A stretch of DNA of 64,000 nt, taken from Anaeramoeba flamelloides. Lineage: Eukaryota; Metamonada; Anaeramoebidae. The translations under genes and the position numbers were made by a program. Below the pieces are notes generated by a model. It saw only the letters and a list, made by a program, of their open reading frames with translations. It was not told where the DNA came from and did no database searches. The stretch covers positions 1,059,001-1,123,000 of the forward strand of contig JANTQA010000019.1 in the NCBI GenBank assembly GCA_027625915.1, written 5' to 3'. Numbering within the stretch: the first letter of the stretch is position 1; each line of letters begins with the position of its first letter. Below are positions 41,206 to 53,597 of this stretch, piece by piece.

Positions 41206-43717
41206 TCAATGTAAACTTGTTCTTGTAGATCCCCTAGGTTCATTTTGCAACGAAATTTCAAATAATTGCTTTGAAGTTTTATTACTTAATTTTTGTTTGA
41301 ATAATTCTTGTATTTGGGAAATTGATATAAAATTATAACGAACTTTTTGGAATTTTTTAATTTGGCGAACAATATTATATACATGCTTTCTTTGTCTGAA
41401 ATTAATCAAACCTTCTACTGTACGCGTACTACCATCTAAAATATAAACTAAATCCTTTTTAAAAACACCAAAATATGGCAATGCTGGTAGCTCACATGTT
41501 GATATAAGTTTTCGATAATTTTTATAAAAATCAATTTGGGAGATATCATTTTTTAAGTTTTTTAAAGATTTCCAATGATTCTTTGAAACCTCACTTTTTG
41601 TAACTTTTAGTCTGCTACAACTGGAACTACCTATCCCTCCAACGGCCATTATAAGGCTATCAAAATTATTCATTTCTCTTAAGAATACCGCAACTTTTAT
41701 CCAATGAACAAATTGTGCTGCTCTTTGTCTTAATGTGTTTGGTCTTACAATCCGCTCAGCTATATATGATGAAAAATCATTGAACTTATCAATCAGGTTT
41801 TTTATATTTTGTGTTTTGTGTGTGTTTTTTTTGGTATAATGAGCCTGCTCTATTATTTCTGATGGCTATTAGAAAATAATAATAAATATTTAATTATATA
41901 TATATATAAATGTATGTATGTATAATTATTAATTAGTTTATGATATTTAAATATTTAATTAAAAAAAAAATTTTTTTTTAAATTCAATAGTAAAAATATT
42001 TGGAAAAAGGAGTCTTTATGCAAAATATTTATTGTGCAATAATAAGCTAAACAAAGTAAAGGATTAAAATAATATAAGAAACATTTATCTTTTCCCAATA
42101 AACCTTAATTCAAAATTTAACCTCGAATAATATATATTTACATATATAAATTCATTTGAATTAAAAGAATTCTAGTTTCTCACATCAATTATTTTTAACT
42201 GGTTTATTTTCTTTTCTTTCTCTCTCGTTTGTTTTTTTTTGCATTTCTTCATTTTTTTCAAGAGACTTCTTATTTTTTTCTCTCTTTTTTTAAAAATCTA
42301 AATTAAGTTTCAAATACTTCTAATGGATGTTTCTATTTTAGACGTTCTTTGAATTTGAAGTTACAATTTTAGTTAAATCAAAATTCTTTCATTTGTAGAT
42401 TATATGATTTTCATTTAACCTTTAATAATAATACATTTCAAAATTTTTAACACACCAAAATTCAATTTTTAAAAAATTACAAATTCTCATTGAAATCAAT
42501 TCTAGAAGAAAGGCAATGTTTAATTGGAACTATTATCTAATTGAAATGCTAACAAGTATTTATTATTTACAATGACAAAAAAACAAAAAATAAATAATTA
42601 TCAATTAAAAAACTGAAGGTGTGTCAAAAATTTTGGAGATGGGACAACAAAAAAAAATGTAATATGTAAATTTGTTTATATTTTTATTAAACAATTATTC
42701 ATCGGCCAAATGGTTAGATATTACCAACTAATTTTATTTGAGTTCTTCTATTTAAAAGAACTCAACTTCAATCTACCACAAATAATTCTAAAAATTCTTT
42801 TCGATCAAATGTAAACTATTACAGAATAGGAAAAAACGAAATCAATATAAAAAAGACTAAAAATGAAAAAATAATTATACTATTTTTACAAATAAAAATT
42901 ATTTCCAAAATTGAATGAAATTGTTGTACTGTTATTCTTTTAACTGTTTTAATTGTACTCAAAAAAATTGAATTTTATTGTTACTATTAAGGGTTGATTG
43001 ATAGAATCATTTAAGGGCTACTTTTCCACCATATGGGGATATTTAGTTATTGTGTTATTTTACTTTCACCTCTCAAAAAGAATTTTCATTCTGAGAAAAT
43101 TAAAAGTTAATAACACCACAAACAGTAAAAAAATTGTCAAATAGATTTTTGAAGGGAAATTTTATAAAAGGAAATGCCTTTACTGGATTTTCAAGTACAA
43201 GTTCAAATTTAAAACATTTCAAACTTGTAAAAGCAACTGTATTAAATATTTAGAATATCTTGAGAAATTGTTTTGTGTTTATAGATTTGAAATGGAAATT
43301 ATTAAATATAAAAATCAAATTTTGGGATGAACTAAGAAAGTTAAAATTGTGAAAATTGTTTAAAATTCTGAAAAATTCACATTTTTTTGTAAAAGAAATT
43401 CTCAGTAGGTAAATTTAACTGATATTAGAGAATAGAACTCATCAAGAAAGGATTTTATTAAGGATTTCACCGTTTTCACCTGAAAACGTATATCTTGATC
43501 TGGTAATGAGGGAATTTTGAAGTGACTAAATTTGAGACTTCTATTTTGACTAAATTCGTGGATAAATTTTTAACTTCCAATTGAAATAATATCTAAAAAA
43601 GACACAGTCATTAGAAGTATTTGAAACTTAGTTTAGTTTTCAAAATTTTAATTTTAGTTTTGATTATAAACATATTTTAAACCCCATTTCAAAAATTGTT
43701 ACTTAACCTGAAATAAT

Positions 43718-43757
<40 letters not shown>

Positions 43758-46700
43758 CTTTCGTATTCGAGAGCAACTAATAATTAAATATAATTGATAA
43801 TTCACTTTTAAATCATTCTAAATACTTGTAAACCTGATATTTTAATAATTAAAAAAAAATAAAATCAAAAACTAAAAAAAAAGTAAATCACGATTTTTGA
43901 AACCAGTAATACAGATTTTTTATTACTGAACTTTCACTGAAAAAAAGGTTAAACAAGAATATTTTTTGCTAACCATTAAATAAATTTTAAAACAAATAAC
44001 ATTTTATTGTTATTTTTAATTTTTATGATTATTTTTCTTTCCAAAATTCCTTTTTTTTTTTTATATGATCTTTGGCAAAAAAAAAAGTATTTGAAAAAAA
44101 TTAAAAAAGAAAAACTGAAAAAAAAAAAAAAAAAATAAAGATTAAAGAAACTATAACATTTGCATAATTAGATAAAAGATTTCTAATCTAACAATTGAAA
44201 AATAATTTCGATAAGAATATTGATATAAGACTACACAAAACCGCTTCTAATAACATTATAAAGTGATTCAAAATTTTTGAAATATACTTCAATTTAAAAT
44301 TAATTATATAAAGTATCTGGAAAATCTTTATATTTGTAATTATGATAAATTTGTAAATTGAAAATAGATCCATTTTCCAGTAAGAATTTGATTAGGAATA
44401 AAAAAATAGCTTTTGAATAATTTGAAAAAATTATTTATTTTTGCCAAAAATACTTGTTTGCTCTTGCAAAAAATGTTTATGGCTAAAAAGAAAATAAATT
44501 CCAAATTTTTTTTTGTTGGAAAGATTAAGAAGTTTGAGTTCAAAAGAGTGGATAAAAGCTTCGGTTCTTAGCGAAAAAATAACTGGCGTTTTTTTAGTGA
44601 ATTTGAAAAAATATGTTGATTATAACCCCCGATAGGTTATATTTTTAATATCACCAAGATAGATTTATAATTTGCTTATTTTGGAGAAATGAAAAACATT
44701 GTAAGAGATATTATTAGAAATGGGCTAGTTAATACCAATAATTAAAATAAAATTTTCAAAACCAACAAAAAAAAACAAAACAAATATATTTACAATTTTT
44801 CTTTTATAAAATAAATTAAAAAATGAAAATGAAAAAAATTCTACCAAATTTTTTTTAATAATTTTGAAAATTTTTCACTAATACAGAATTTCCAAAAATC
44901 AACTTTAAAATACCAAACTCACAAATTTATCAATTTGATCTAAAAATTTTGATCTAAAATTTTTTATTTTTATTGTTTGTTAAAAACATTCAAATTGGAT
45001 GAGTCAGATGATTAAAAAACTCGTTTAATTTTCAATTTTTTTGAAAATTAGTATAAGTTGCTATACTTGATCTACATAAAAATTTGATAATTTAATTTAT
45101 CTCACAAATCATCTAATTTCAATAATTAGAAACTCTCTCACCATCATTATAAAAAGTTATTTTAAATAACAAAAAATAACAATTCACATTTTGAAAATAG
45201 TCAAAATTGAAAGAGTAAGCAAGAGTCAAGAAGTTGATATAAAGTATAAGCTAATTAAATAATCTTTGTAGACATGCTATTTTTTGTCATTTTTTTAGCC
45301 TAGCCCGGAAAAAAAAGATGTAGTTATTATCAAATTTCTGGGATAATTTAATTTCATTAATTTAGTATCATGAAATAAAATAACTATAAAAAAAAAAATT
45401 ATTAAGTATTAACATTATTTTACTCATGAAGTATAAAAAAATAAAAAAAAAAAATTGGTATATATTCTCAAACAATTAATTAGTTAAATCTCTTGATCAG
45501 ATAAAAAACAAAATTTTTTCAAAAAAATTGAAAAATATAAAGACTTTAAAATTTGTTTAAAACTCAAAAATTAATATTTAAATTTGTATTAAATCTTTGG
45601 TTGCTTTAATTATTAAATCTGATTATTTTATTTATATGATGTGTTTTTTTTTTTCTGAAATTTAGCGCTCAGGCGGGTGTAATAATGAATAGTCTTAAAT
45701 AAAAAAATTTGTTTCTTTCTTTCTTTCTTTCTTTTTTTCTTTCTTTTTTTATTCAAATAAAAATAAAATTGAAATCTAAATATCATCCTGAATATAAAAT
45801 ATTGAAAAAAAAAAAAAAAATATATAATAAATAAATATTACCTTGATTTTAAGGAATATTTGTTGGAAAAATAATGTAATTTGCCTTGCCATCTCTATTG
45901 GTTTAACATCTGATAGTTGAAAATTAACTGAAAATAAGGATTTTGGAATTACTGGTGTAGGAGGTTGTGCCTTGTTTGTAGATTGCGAATCATAATTACT
46001 TGTCTTATTTTTATTTTCCTGTAAAGTTTGGATTTTTTTAATTAAGATTTGACTTTCTTTGTGATAGTTTTGTTTAACTTCATTTTCCAAGAATGCGATT
46101 AAATTCTCAATAAGAATGGGTCCAAAATCAGAAAAATGTTTTTTAACCCAAATTTCTAAGACTATTATTGTAATTTTTTGAATTGAAATTTTCATTTCAT
46201 TATATTTTTTTTCCATTTCTATCTCTTCTTTTTTCATTTCTTCACTTTTAGTCTTTGTACTTTCTTTTCCTTTGTCTGTAAATGGTGGGACACGATACCT
46301 TTGCACTATTTTTAAAAATAAATGTTCTGATTTTAAAATATTTGTGTGAATAATTAAAAATGCGACAATAAATTTTTTATCAAAATGAATTGGATGGATT
46401 AAATGTTCAATTAATTTATTAATATTTGATAAATAAATCGAAGAAAAAAAATCCCCATTCTGATAATTCTCAAGGTCTTGATTTTCAATTCTAATATTCT
46501 GTGGATTGTTGGCAGGCTCTTCCCAAATATTTATATCTTTATCATCTAAACTTAATACAATATTTCTTCTGGCATTCAATTCTTCACCCCGATTAACTTC
46601 TAAAGAATTATCTTCTTGTTGTTGGGTTAAATCCCACAATGGATTGTCTTTTTTGCATCCGATTTTTAGAAAGCTAACGAGCATACTTTCCGGTTGTTCT

Positions 46701-47278
46701 TGAAAAATATCTATTAAAAAGAAAATTAAGAAGAAGAATAATATTTTTGTATGGTAAAATAAAAAGAAACAGTTAACAAGAATTATAATTTTAAGATTAA
46801 TACGAAAGGATAGAATATCACATTTAATTCCAGTTTGCTTTTCAATAAATTCACGAATTGATGGTTGCCTTTCTATTTCGTAATGCTGCATAATCAGTTG
46901 TAATATATCTTCTGAATTTAAGATATTTCTCTTTAAAAATTTAACCGTTGTTTTCAACCTCCCAAGGCCTTGGTTATTCAGTATTGGTGTGAGTTTTTCT
47001 CTAAAATCAAAAATTTCTGGTTTGCTGTCCATTAATTTTGAAATCCATTGAGATTTTCGATTTTTATTTTCTTGTTCAATGTGAGATCTTTTTTCATTTT
47101 GTCGGTTTCGAGAATTTTCCAATTTAACGATTTTTTTTTGTCCAGATGAAATTGATTTATTTAATGTATTTATTCGATCTGCCAATTGAAAAATATTCAT
47201 GCCAGTTTTTGAGACTGTATTTCCTATTTTTTTTAAAATTTCTTTTTTTTCTTTTTCAATTTGTTTAATTTCTTCCAT
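41206..47278 (-). CDS. Ras guanine nucleotide exchange factor, three exons
   Basis: Exons are 47278-46804, 46710-45842 and 41865-41206, giving 667 residues from ATG to TGA. Residues ~1-75 are a coiled coil. Residues ~120-152 look LisH-like (SEDILQLIMQHYEIERQPSI), and ~254-370 match the RasGEF N-terminal domain (INKLIEHLIHPIHFD, LIIHTNILKSEHLF). The CDC25 catalytic domain runs from ~419 to the end (PIEMARQITLFFQQIF, FLREMNNFDSLIMAVGGI, LPALPYFGVFKKDLVYI, EGLINFRQRKHVYNI). It exchanges GDP for GTP on Ras-like GTPases at membranes. LisH-RasGEFs are known from amoebae. Exon 2 joins exon 3 in phase 0 to give FLKIK-PSEIIEQAH, the expected family sequence. Intron 1 is 93 bp, phase 1 and has no stop. 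Intron 2 is 3,976 bp. All expected catalytic-domain blocks are present, so the gene is judged functional if the large intron is spliced. Confidence 0.85.
42436..42974 (+). mobile_element. MITE family B, copy 3
   Basis: Matches copies 1 and 2 from TTTCAAAATTTTTAACACAC through GGTTAGATATTACCAACTAA and TTTTATTTGAGTTCTTC to AAAATTGAATTTTA. It is more diverged, especially in the last third. It lies within RasGEF intron 2, antisense to the gene. Confidence 0.6.
43170..43490 (+). repeat. Inverted repeat family G, arm 2
   Basis: Plus strand GGATTTTCAAGTACAAGTTC, ACATTTCAAACTTGTAAAAG, GAAATTCTCAGTAGG and TTTCACCTGAAAACG match the minus strand at 40262-40600. This copy is inside RasGEF intron 2, and the other is just beyond the gene's 3' end. 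Confidence 0.5.
43690..44275 (-). repeat. Dispersed repeat family C, near full-length
   Basis: On the minus strand it runs from CTTTATAATGTTATTAGAAG through ATTCTTATC and AACCTTTTTTTCAGTGAAAG to AATTGTTACTTAACC-like ends. It contains a (TA)n tract at 43725-43755 where the copy at 26340 has only AAAAAAATG, so the microsatellite grew after dispersal. Confidence 0.55.
43725..43755. repeat. (TA)n microsatellite
   Basis: About 15 TA units inside a family C repeat in RasGEF intron 2. Confidence 0.85.
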
Positions 47279-47390
47279 TCTAATCTGATAAATTTTTGAA
47301 ACTTCATCTATTGTTTTTTATTATAATTAGTTTTTAATTTTTTTTTGTTTTTTTGTTTTTTTTTTATTTTTGTATTTAGTGTTTATTATT

Positions 47391-47402
47391 GGGGGGGGGG
47401 GG
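47391..47402 (+). repeat. G12 homopolymer upstream of the RasGEF gene
   Basis: Twelve G in a row, about 115 bp upstream of the RasGEF ATG (C12 on its coding strand). Runs of this base are rare in this AT-rich sequence. A regulatory role is unknown. Confidence 0.7.
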
Positions 47403-48261
47403 CATTTTAAATTTGGTTAAAAGAAAGGTTGAAATAATTATTTTGTAAAAAATAATTAGAGGATTGTTTAATTTACACAAAACTATTTTGTTTTTGTTTC
47501 TTAAGGAATTTATATAATAATTTATTATTATTATTATTATTGGTATTTTTTGTTACATTTTTCTTTTGTGAATTGGAAATATAATTTAATTCTATAAAAT
47601 ATTTTGTTCCATAATCCCAAACAAAAATTTTAATTTTCAAGAACTTTTTGAGATCGAAGACAATTTTTTTCAATTCGAATAATAAAAAAAAAAAAAGCAT
47701 CATTTTATAATTTTTTGTTTTGTTATTGGATACAATAAAAGAAATAAAATCTATAAAAATTCAATCAAATGAAAAAATAAATCAATAAAAATAGAATGAA
47801 AGTAAAAATAGTTCAAAATTTTTAAATAATTTCTAATTTTATCATTTAAAAATTATAAAATCTAATAATTTTTCAAAATAATTATTAATAATACACTAGT
47901 ATGAAAAAATAAAATTGAAAAAAAAAAAAGTTAGATAAAACTATTACTTTAATTATCATTTCGTCAGTAATAATAAAGTTTATTTACAATATAATGAAAA
48001 TTTCAGAACTTCAAATTCTTGAGGCTATTGTATTTATTGTTTTTAGCACTAAGAATATTTTTAAAAGTCTCTAGTCAAGAAAAAAAGGTACTTTTTTGGA
48101 TAAAAAATTCCAAATGAATGGATGAACAATGAACTTTCGTTCAATTCAACTTGGAGATATTTGCTTGAATAGATAATAATGAATAGTTTTAAAAATGCTG
48201 TACTCTTCTAATAAAACTAAAATAGAGAAAAAAATTCCTTGTGATAAATATTCCATGATCT

Positions 48262-48692
48262 AGGTTTCCCAGGATTCAAAAGAATAGGGTAAAATCCATA
48301 TTTTACTTGATTCTTTTTAACTCAAGAATCCTAATGAAAGTGTCCGTAGAGTGCCGAGCTTTTCTTGAGGTTTTAAGTTTTATATGTAAGAGCTATTGGT
48401 TTTACAAATAAATAGAAAACTCAAGAAAAGTTAGCGGTGGTTTTCCAGAATTCAAAAAAATAGAGAAAAATCAAATATTTTGCTCAATTCTTTTGAATTC
48501 TGGAAAACCTAACGAAAAGTGTCCGTAAAGTGCCTATCTTTTCCAGAATTCAAAAGATTTAAGCAAAATCTTTGATTTTACTCTATTCTTTTAAATTCTA
48601 GAAAAGCTCACAGCGATTTTTTTCCTTTTTGAAATAAACAGAAAATTAAATAAATTTTCTGTTCATTTCAAAAATTAAAAAAAACCTAACGG
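48262..48692. repeat. Cluster of near-perfect palindromes, cluster 2
   Basis: Several adjacent palindromes. Examples are 48431-48508 (arms GGTTTTCCAGAATTCAAAA), 48536-48608 (TTTTCCAGAATTCAAAAG with centre AAAATCTTTGATTTTAC) and 48612-48688 (TTTTTGAAATAAACAGAAAA). Two copies of GTGTCCGTARAGTGCC separate them (48340-48355 and 48519-48534). The modules match cluster 1 at 10840-11275. Confidence 0.75.
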
Positions 48693-50484
48693 AAAATCAA
48701 AAAAAAAAATATTTTTTTAAATTTATGGTCAAAAATAATTCTTTAATAGTCAAAATAATTGATTATCTATTTGAACGATATTTATTAAAATTTAAAATGC
48801 TTTTAAAATATATAAAATAACAGCTTAACTGTGAAAATTTAAATTTTCAAATTTTTTACTATTAAATTTGAAAAAAATCTTAATAGAACCTGAAAAATTT
48901 GATTTTTCTAACTTGTATTTTAGAATATGTTGAAAAATATTTTTTGATCTTAGATCTTTTATTAACCAATAGTGTTTGTTATAATTGAAGTTATCAAAAA
49001 GATGTAAATTAGCAAATGCTTAATTTTTTTTTGAAAAAATTTTTTCATTTTCGTGTATTTTTAACTATTTCTGTAATTTTACTGTGGACAAGTATGAAAG
49101 AATGATTAAAATATTCATTTAAAATTGGTATTAATTAATGTATGTTTAAGTTCTGAATTTTTATTGTAAAAATAAATAAATGAAATTATCAAGATGTAAG
49201 CATTATTTTATAATTTGTACAAAAATCCCAACAAATAATAAATTCTCGATTTTTTAAATTTTTAATTTAGGATTAATTGTGGAAATAATAATAATAATAA
49301 TAAGAAGAAGAATAACTAATCAAATAATTTCTATTGTTATATGTATCCGATATGATAATAAGTTGAGATTAAACTATTATTCCTTAATTGATAAGTATTG
49401 TAGATGTAAATATTCAATCAATCCATCAACAAAAACGAAAAAAAACCAAAATTAATCTTTATATATGATTATTAAATTAATTTCCTTCTTTTGGATTTGT
49501 TTTTCAGAATTAATTGTTTTTTTTTTTTTTGAGATCTTTGTGTTAATCAAATTATTATTTTTAGTAATTCAAAATATTTTTAAACAATCTGAAATTTTAA
49601 AAAAATATTGAAATCAGAATTATTTTTTATTAATAATATGAAGACCAATATCGTGATTTATAGTTATAATTTTATCTAATAGAATCTCACAATTCCAAAT
49701 TATTACACGTTTTATTTAAATTGATTAGGAATTGGAATAAAAATGATAAATTACATTTTTCTAGGTCGAAAGAATAACTTATAATGAATTTACGGATTTT
49801 TTTAAAAATTACAAAATAATGAATTCTAAAAATAGTGAAAGTATTAGAAACGGTTAATTTTTTATTCTAGAATTCAGATCTAAATTTAGTTATATTTTTG
49901 AGTTCAGGTTGTGTAAACTATAAAAAAAAATAATAATTAAAAATAATCCAATATTTTGGTGTTTTTGCCTTTTTTGGTGAAAATTTCATAAAGATTCTCT
50001 TTCAAAAACAATTCGTTTCACAAGAAAAAGTTTAGAAAAGGTATGGAAAATTATTTTTGTCAGATTTTTTAAAATTTAATGGTTTTAAAAAACAATTTGC
50101 CTTTTCAAAAACAATTACCAATAGTATTAGAGAGATGAAAATTTCCTCAAGATTTTGGAACATTTAAGATGTTTTTTTCTTTCTTGATAATAATAAATCG
50201 AAAAAGTGAGTATGTACACACTTTTTAAACAACAATCTTTATGATTTTGGGTGTGTTTGAAAAAATTCAAATATCTTCCATATTTGAGTATTTTGGTTTT
50301 TTTTCAGGTATTAAAAATTGAAATCATTTTTTCACATTTTTACTTTTTTCTTTTTTTTTTTTTTGATATGCTAATTGTTTTGTAATTTTTTTTTTTTTAT
50401 TACAAGATCTACAGTCACTTGGTAAAAAAGTGTTTTTCTAATGTTATTGAAACAGCGAAAACGAATGTAAAAAAATGATATTGG

Positions 50485-50710
50485 TATCTATTGAAATTTT
50501 ATTTGGATCTTCAATTGAAAGATCAAAATGAACATTGTTGTTTTTTTCAAAATGTACTTAAGAATTTTGGTTTTTTCAATTTTTAAGCAAATATACAGAT
50601 TTATTAGATTTACTTCACATGAATATCAACTATTCTTTGATGTTTATTATTCTAATTATTTCTTATTGGTTCTTCAAAGATCAATTATAAACAATAATTG
50701 ATATTAGAAA
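50485..50710 (+). repeat. Dispersed repeat family E, copy 2
   Basis: Colinear with 11493-11700: TCTTCAATTGAAAGATCAAA, TATCAACTATTCTTTGATGT and GGTTCTTCAAAGATCAATTA. Confidence 0.55.
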
Positions 50711-52468
50711 AAAAAAAATTCGTCTTTGATAGAAGAAATGTTTCGTTTAAAAGTTCTAACAAATGAGATATTTTTGTTTTCAGAAAATTCAAAAGAATTA
50801 TCTAGAAAATGAATTAGATATTTTTGAAAGATAAAAAGCAAGCATGATTTATTATATTATTAATAATTAAAATTGTTTCTAAAACATTTCAAGAAATAAA
50901 ATCGAAAAGAATTTAATCAATTGATAAAAAAATGTGTAAATAATATTGAAATTATATTGCTGAATAAAATGAATTCCCTTTTTAACATATAGGATATAAT
51001 TAAAGATGAAGATATAGATACAATACTAATTAAATGTGGAATTCTCTTTCCTAAAGTAGAATTTTGAAAAAACATGATTATTATTTATCTTTTTTTTGAG
51101 AATGTCTAAAATAGTTGGAAAATAGATAAAATTTGTTGCGAAGATTATGTTCAAATAGTTGCAAAATAAAATCTGAAGAAAATCTGAAAATATAAATTGA
51201 ATGGTGAAGTATTATTTCTCAAAAAGTAATCCTTTTGAAAAAAAATAAATAAATTTCTCAAAATATCTTTGTATCTGGTTTTTTGTTTTAATATTATTTT
51301 TTTAAAAGTTTAAATTGTTGATACTGATAAATTCTAATAAATTTCAAAATATTTTTAGTTCAATTTCCATTTCTACAAATATTCGGACTATTTCTTATCA
51401 AACATTCCCTGATAAAGAATATTTTTAAGAACACCTAATTTTACAGAGTTTCTTAACACTTGACTTCATAAAAAGTTTTATTCAAAGTTGAGCATAAAAA
51501 TTTCAAAATGGAAAATCAAGTAAAAATTTCCAAACATAAATTGCAATTTATCAGTATTAGTAAAATAAAAATATTTTATTCTTTTTTTAAAAAATTTATC
51601 TGAGATCTAGAACAAAAAAAAACAATATAATTTTTAATAAACTCTCACATAAATTAAATTCCAGTTGGATATTATGGTGTTGTTACTCCCTTAAAAGAAA
51701 AATTAAAGATTAAAGAATAAGTGCCGTAAACACAACATATGAAAAATTGCAAAATGCGAAAAATTGTAAATTTTTTTAAATATTATTATACTCATTTTGT
51801 GTGAAAAGAATTGGTATCTTGGATTTCTGTAGCATTTTATGCCAACTTCCAGAATAGGTTGATTGGTAAGGGTACTGGTATTGAAGGCCTTTTCTAAAAC
51901 ACTGTGTTGGCCACTGAATGTAAAAGAATTTGAAATAAAATTAATTTGAAATCTCATAAATTTCTTAAAAATGCCTCAGGATTTAACTATACAACTTTGA
52001 TCATTAGCCAAGTATGTAACTAAGGTTTTCTAGATTTGGTGATAGCAAAGTACTCAAAAAAATAAAAAAAAGTCTTTAATTCTTCTTTGCTCCTCTCTCT
52101 AACAGAAGTGTTATTCTGGTGATTAGACAGTTTTGGTGATTCAACAATTTAAAACTTTTTACACTTCTTCTGGAATATTTTACAATGAGTCCGGAATTCA
52201 GACTTTCAAGTTTATTCACTAAACAAAAAAAAAAAAAAAAAGGGTTTAATTTTGAAAAAAAATCGATTTTTGGATTATTTTTTGTCCCCTTTTTGCTATC
52301 CCAGGAAAAATTATTAAATAGGTTACAAATTATTTTCGTTTCGATGGTTGAGATATTTTAATAATTTCTGGAATGAAGAAAAAAAGATTACTAAAAAAAG
52401 AAAAAAAAATAAAGTCAAATTTCAAAGAAAAATGAAAATTATTCAATTCAAAAATTGTAAAAAACCAA

Positions 52469-53597
52469 TTACAAACCTTTTTCTGCTTTCACATTTTTCA
52501 TAAGATTTGTAAGTATGCCTTTAGCATGTTTATTGCTTTGTTCAAGTTTGATCTTTTTCTCTTCAGCGTTTTCAACTTTGTGTTTTAAAATTTTTCTTTG
52601 TAGTTCCAATTCTAAGAATCTCTTTCTAAGGGCATCTTCAGACCGAGACTCTAATTCTTCTTTACAATTTTCTAAAATATTCTCAGTTTTGATGCAAGTC
52701 TTTTGAACCTCTTTTTCTTTTTCTTTTGAATCCTTAATTCTTTGTTTTAAAGTAAATATTTTGTTCTTCTGATTCACATTTTTTGTTAATTTTTTTCCTT
52801 TTTTCCCTTTCTTTAAGAGGATTGTTTCCTTTTGTTTAATCTTTGTTTTGATTTGATCCTTTTCTTTTGAATATTGCGAAATTATATATTTTCTAAATGC
52901 CAACCTTTTGACTAGTTCTTGTTTATTCGTAACACCTCTTCTTTTTGCTTGTGGACTAAAAACAGTTGCAGAGGACAAAGATTCTTTTTGATCCAATTCT
53001 ATTTTTTGTTTGGTTGATACCTTATCTTGTTTTTTCTTTTTTTTTTCTAATTTGGCTTGTTTTTTTGAGTTGCTTTGGATATATGACTGGGAATTTGTTC
53101 GAACAAAAATGCCATGCCGTTTATTACATTCAAAATACCTTTGTCCATAAAGTTTTCCATCATGAATACCCTCTAATAGTGTGTTAAATGGTTTTGGAAT
53201 TTTGTTAGGTTTTTTTTGTTTGTTTTGGAGAAAAAAACTTAAAATTAAATTGTTTTAGTTTTGAATGTTGTTGTGGTACAAGAAGATTTTTCAAAAAGAA
53301 ATTTTTATTTTTTTAGAATGTAATTTTATCTCTCTCATTGATTAATCTTGAGTAAGAAAAAAACTCTATGTTTTTGGAACAGTGGTTTTGTCGATTTCAC
53401 TGATCATTTGAGCTAAAATCTTATTTCATCTTAGTTTTTTTTTTTTTTTTAAATATCAACAAACCTGGTTGATCGAGTTCAATACCAATCCAAATACCTG
53501 GTGCAAAGACTGTTTTTCCAACAAATCTTATTGTTCCTGATTTGTTTTCTATTTTGATGCTGTCTCCTATTTTGTAAGATGCTGATCGTTTTAACAT
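52469..53597 (-). CDS. CAP-Gly domain coiled-coil protein, two exons
   Basis: Exon 1 is 53597-53465 and exon 2 is 53172-52469. The 292 bp intron has phase 1 on both sides (CCAG/GTTTGT donor, CTATTAG acceptor), giving 278 residues. Residues ~8-72 form a CAP-Gly domain: YKIGDSIKIENKSGTIRFVG, FAPGIWIGIELDQPEG, then YGQRYFECNKRHGIFVRTNS. The GKNDG motif that binds EEY/F tails reads GIHDG here, with the Lys and Asn changed, as in some CAP-Gly subtypes. From ~95 on the chain is K/E-rich with strong coiled-coil character. CAP-Gly proteins (CLIP, dynactin p150, tubulin cofactors) bind microtubule ends or tubulin. The subtype cannot be assigned. The end AEKGL-TAA overlaps AAAG/GTTTGTAA, which looks like the first donor, so a further downstream exon is possible. 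Confidence 0.8.

Larger units (their letters stand above)
41866..45841 (-). other. Giant intron (3,976 bp) of the RasGEF gene, repeat-filled
   Basis: The donor is AAG/GTAATA at 45841 and the acceptor TTTCTAATAG ends at 41866. Both sides are phase 0 and rebuild the RasGEF core. Inside are a family B MITE (42436-42974), one arm of repeat G (43170-43490), a family C copy with a (TA)n insert (43690-44275) and unassigned AT-rich DNA. Confidence 0.8.
47279..52468. other. Intergenic, repeats only (5.2 kb)
   Basis: It holds a 12 bp G-run (47391-47402), a palindrome cluster (48262-48692) and a family E repeat (50485-50710). An 84-codon open frame on the minus strand at 51703-51957 is less AT-rich than its surroundings but shows no recognisable domain. 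It could be an exon or chance. Confidence 0.5.

Noticed and set aside
41206-41865. Isolated RasGEF fragment as a truncated pseudogene
   Set aside because: It joins in phase 0 to the exon ending at 45842 and completes the catalytic domain.
48262-48692. CRISPR array
   Set aside because: The repeated units are palindromes of variable spacing with no unique spacers, in a eukaryotic context.
51703-51957. 84-codon minus-strand frame
   Set aside because: Slightly higher GC, but no recognisable family; kept only as a remark in the intergenic entry.
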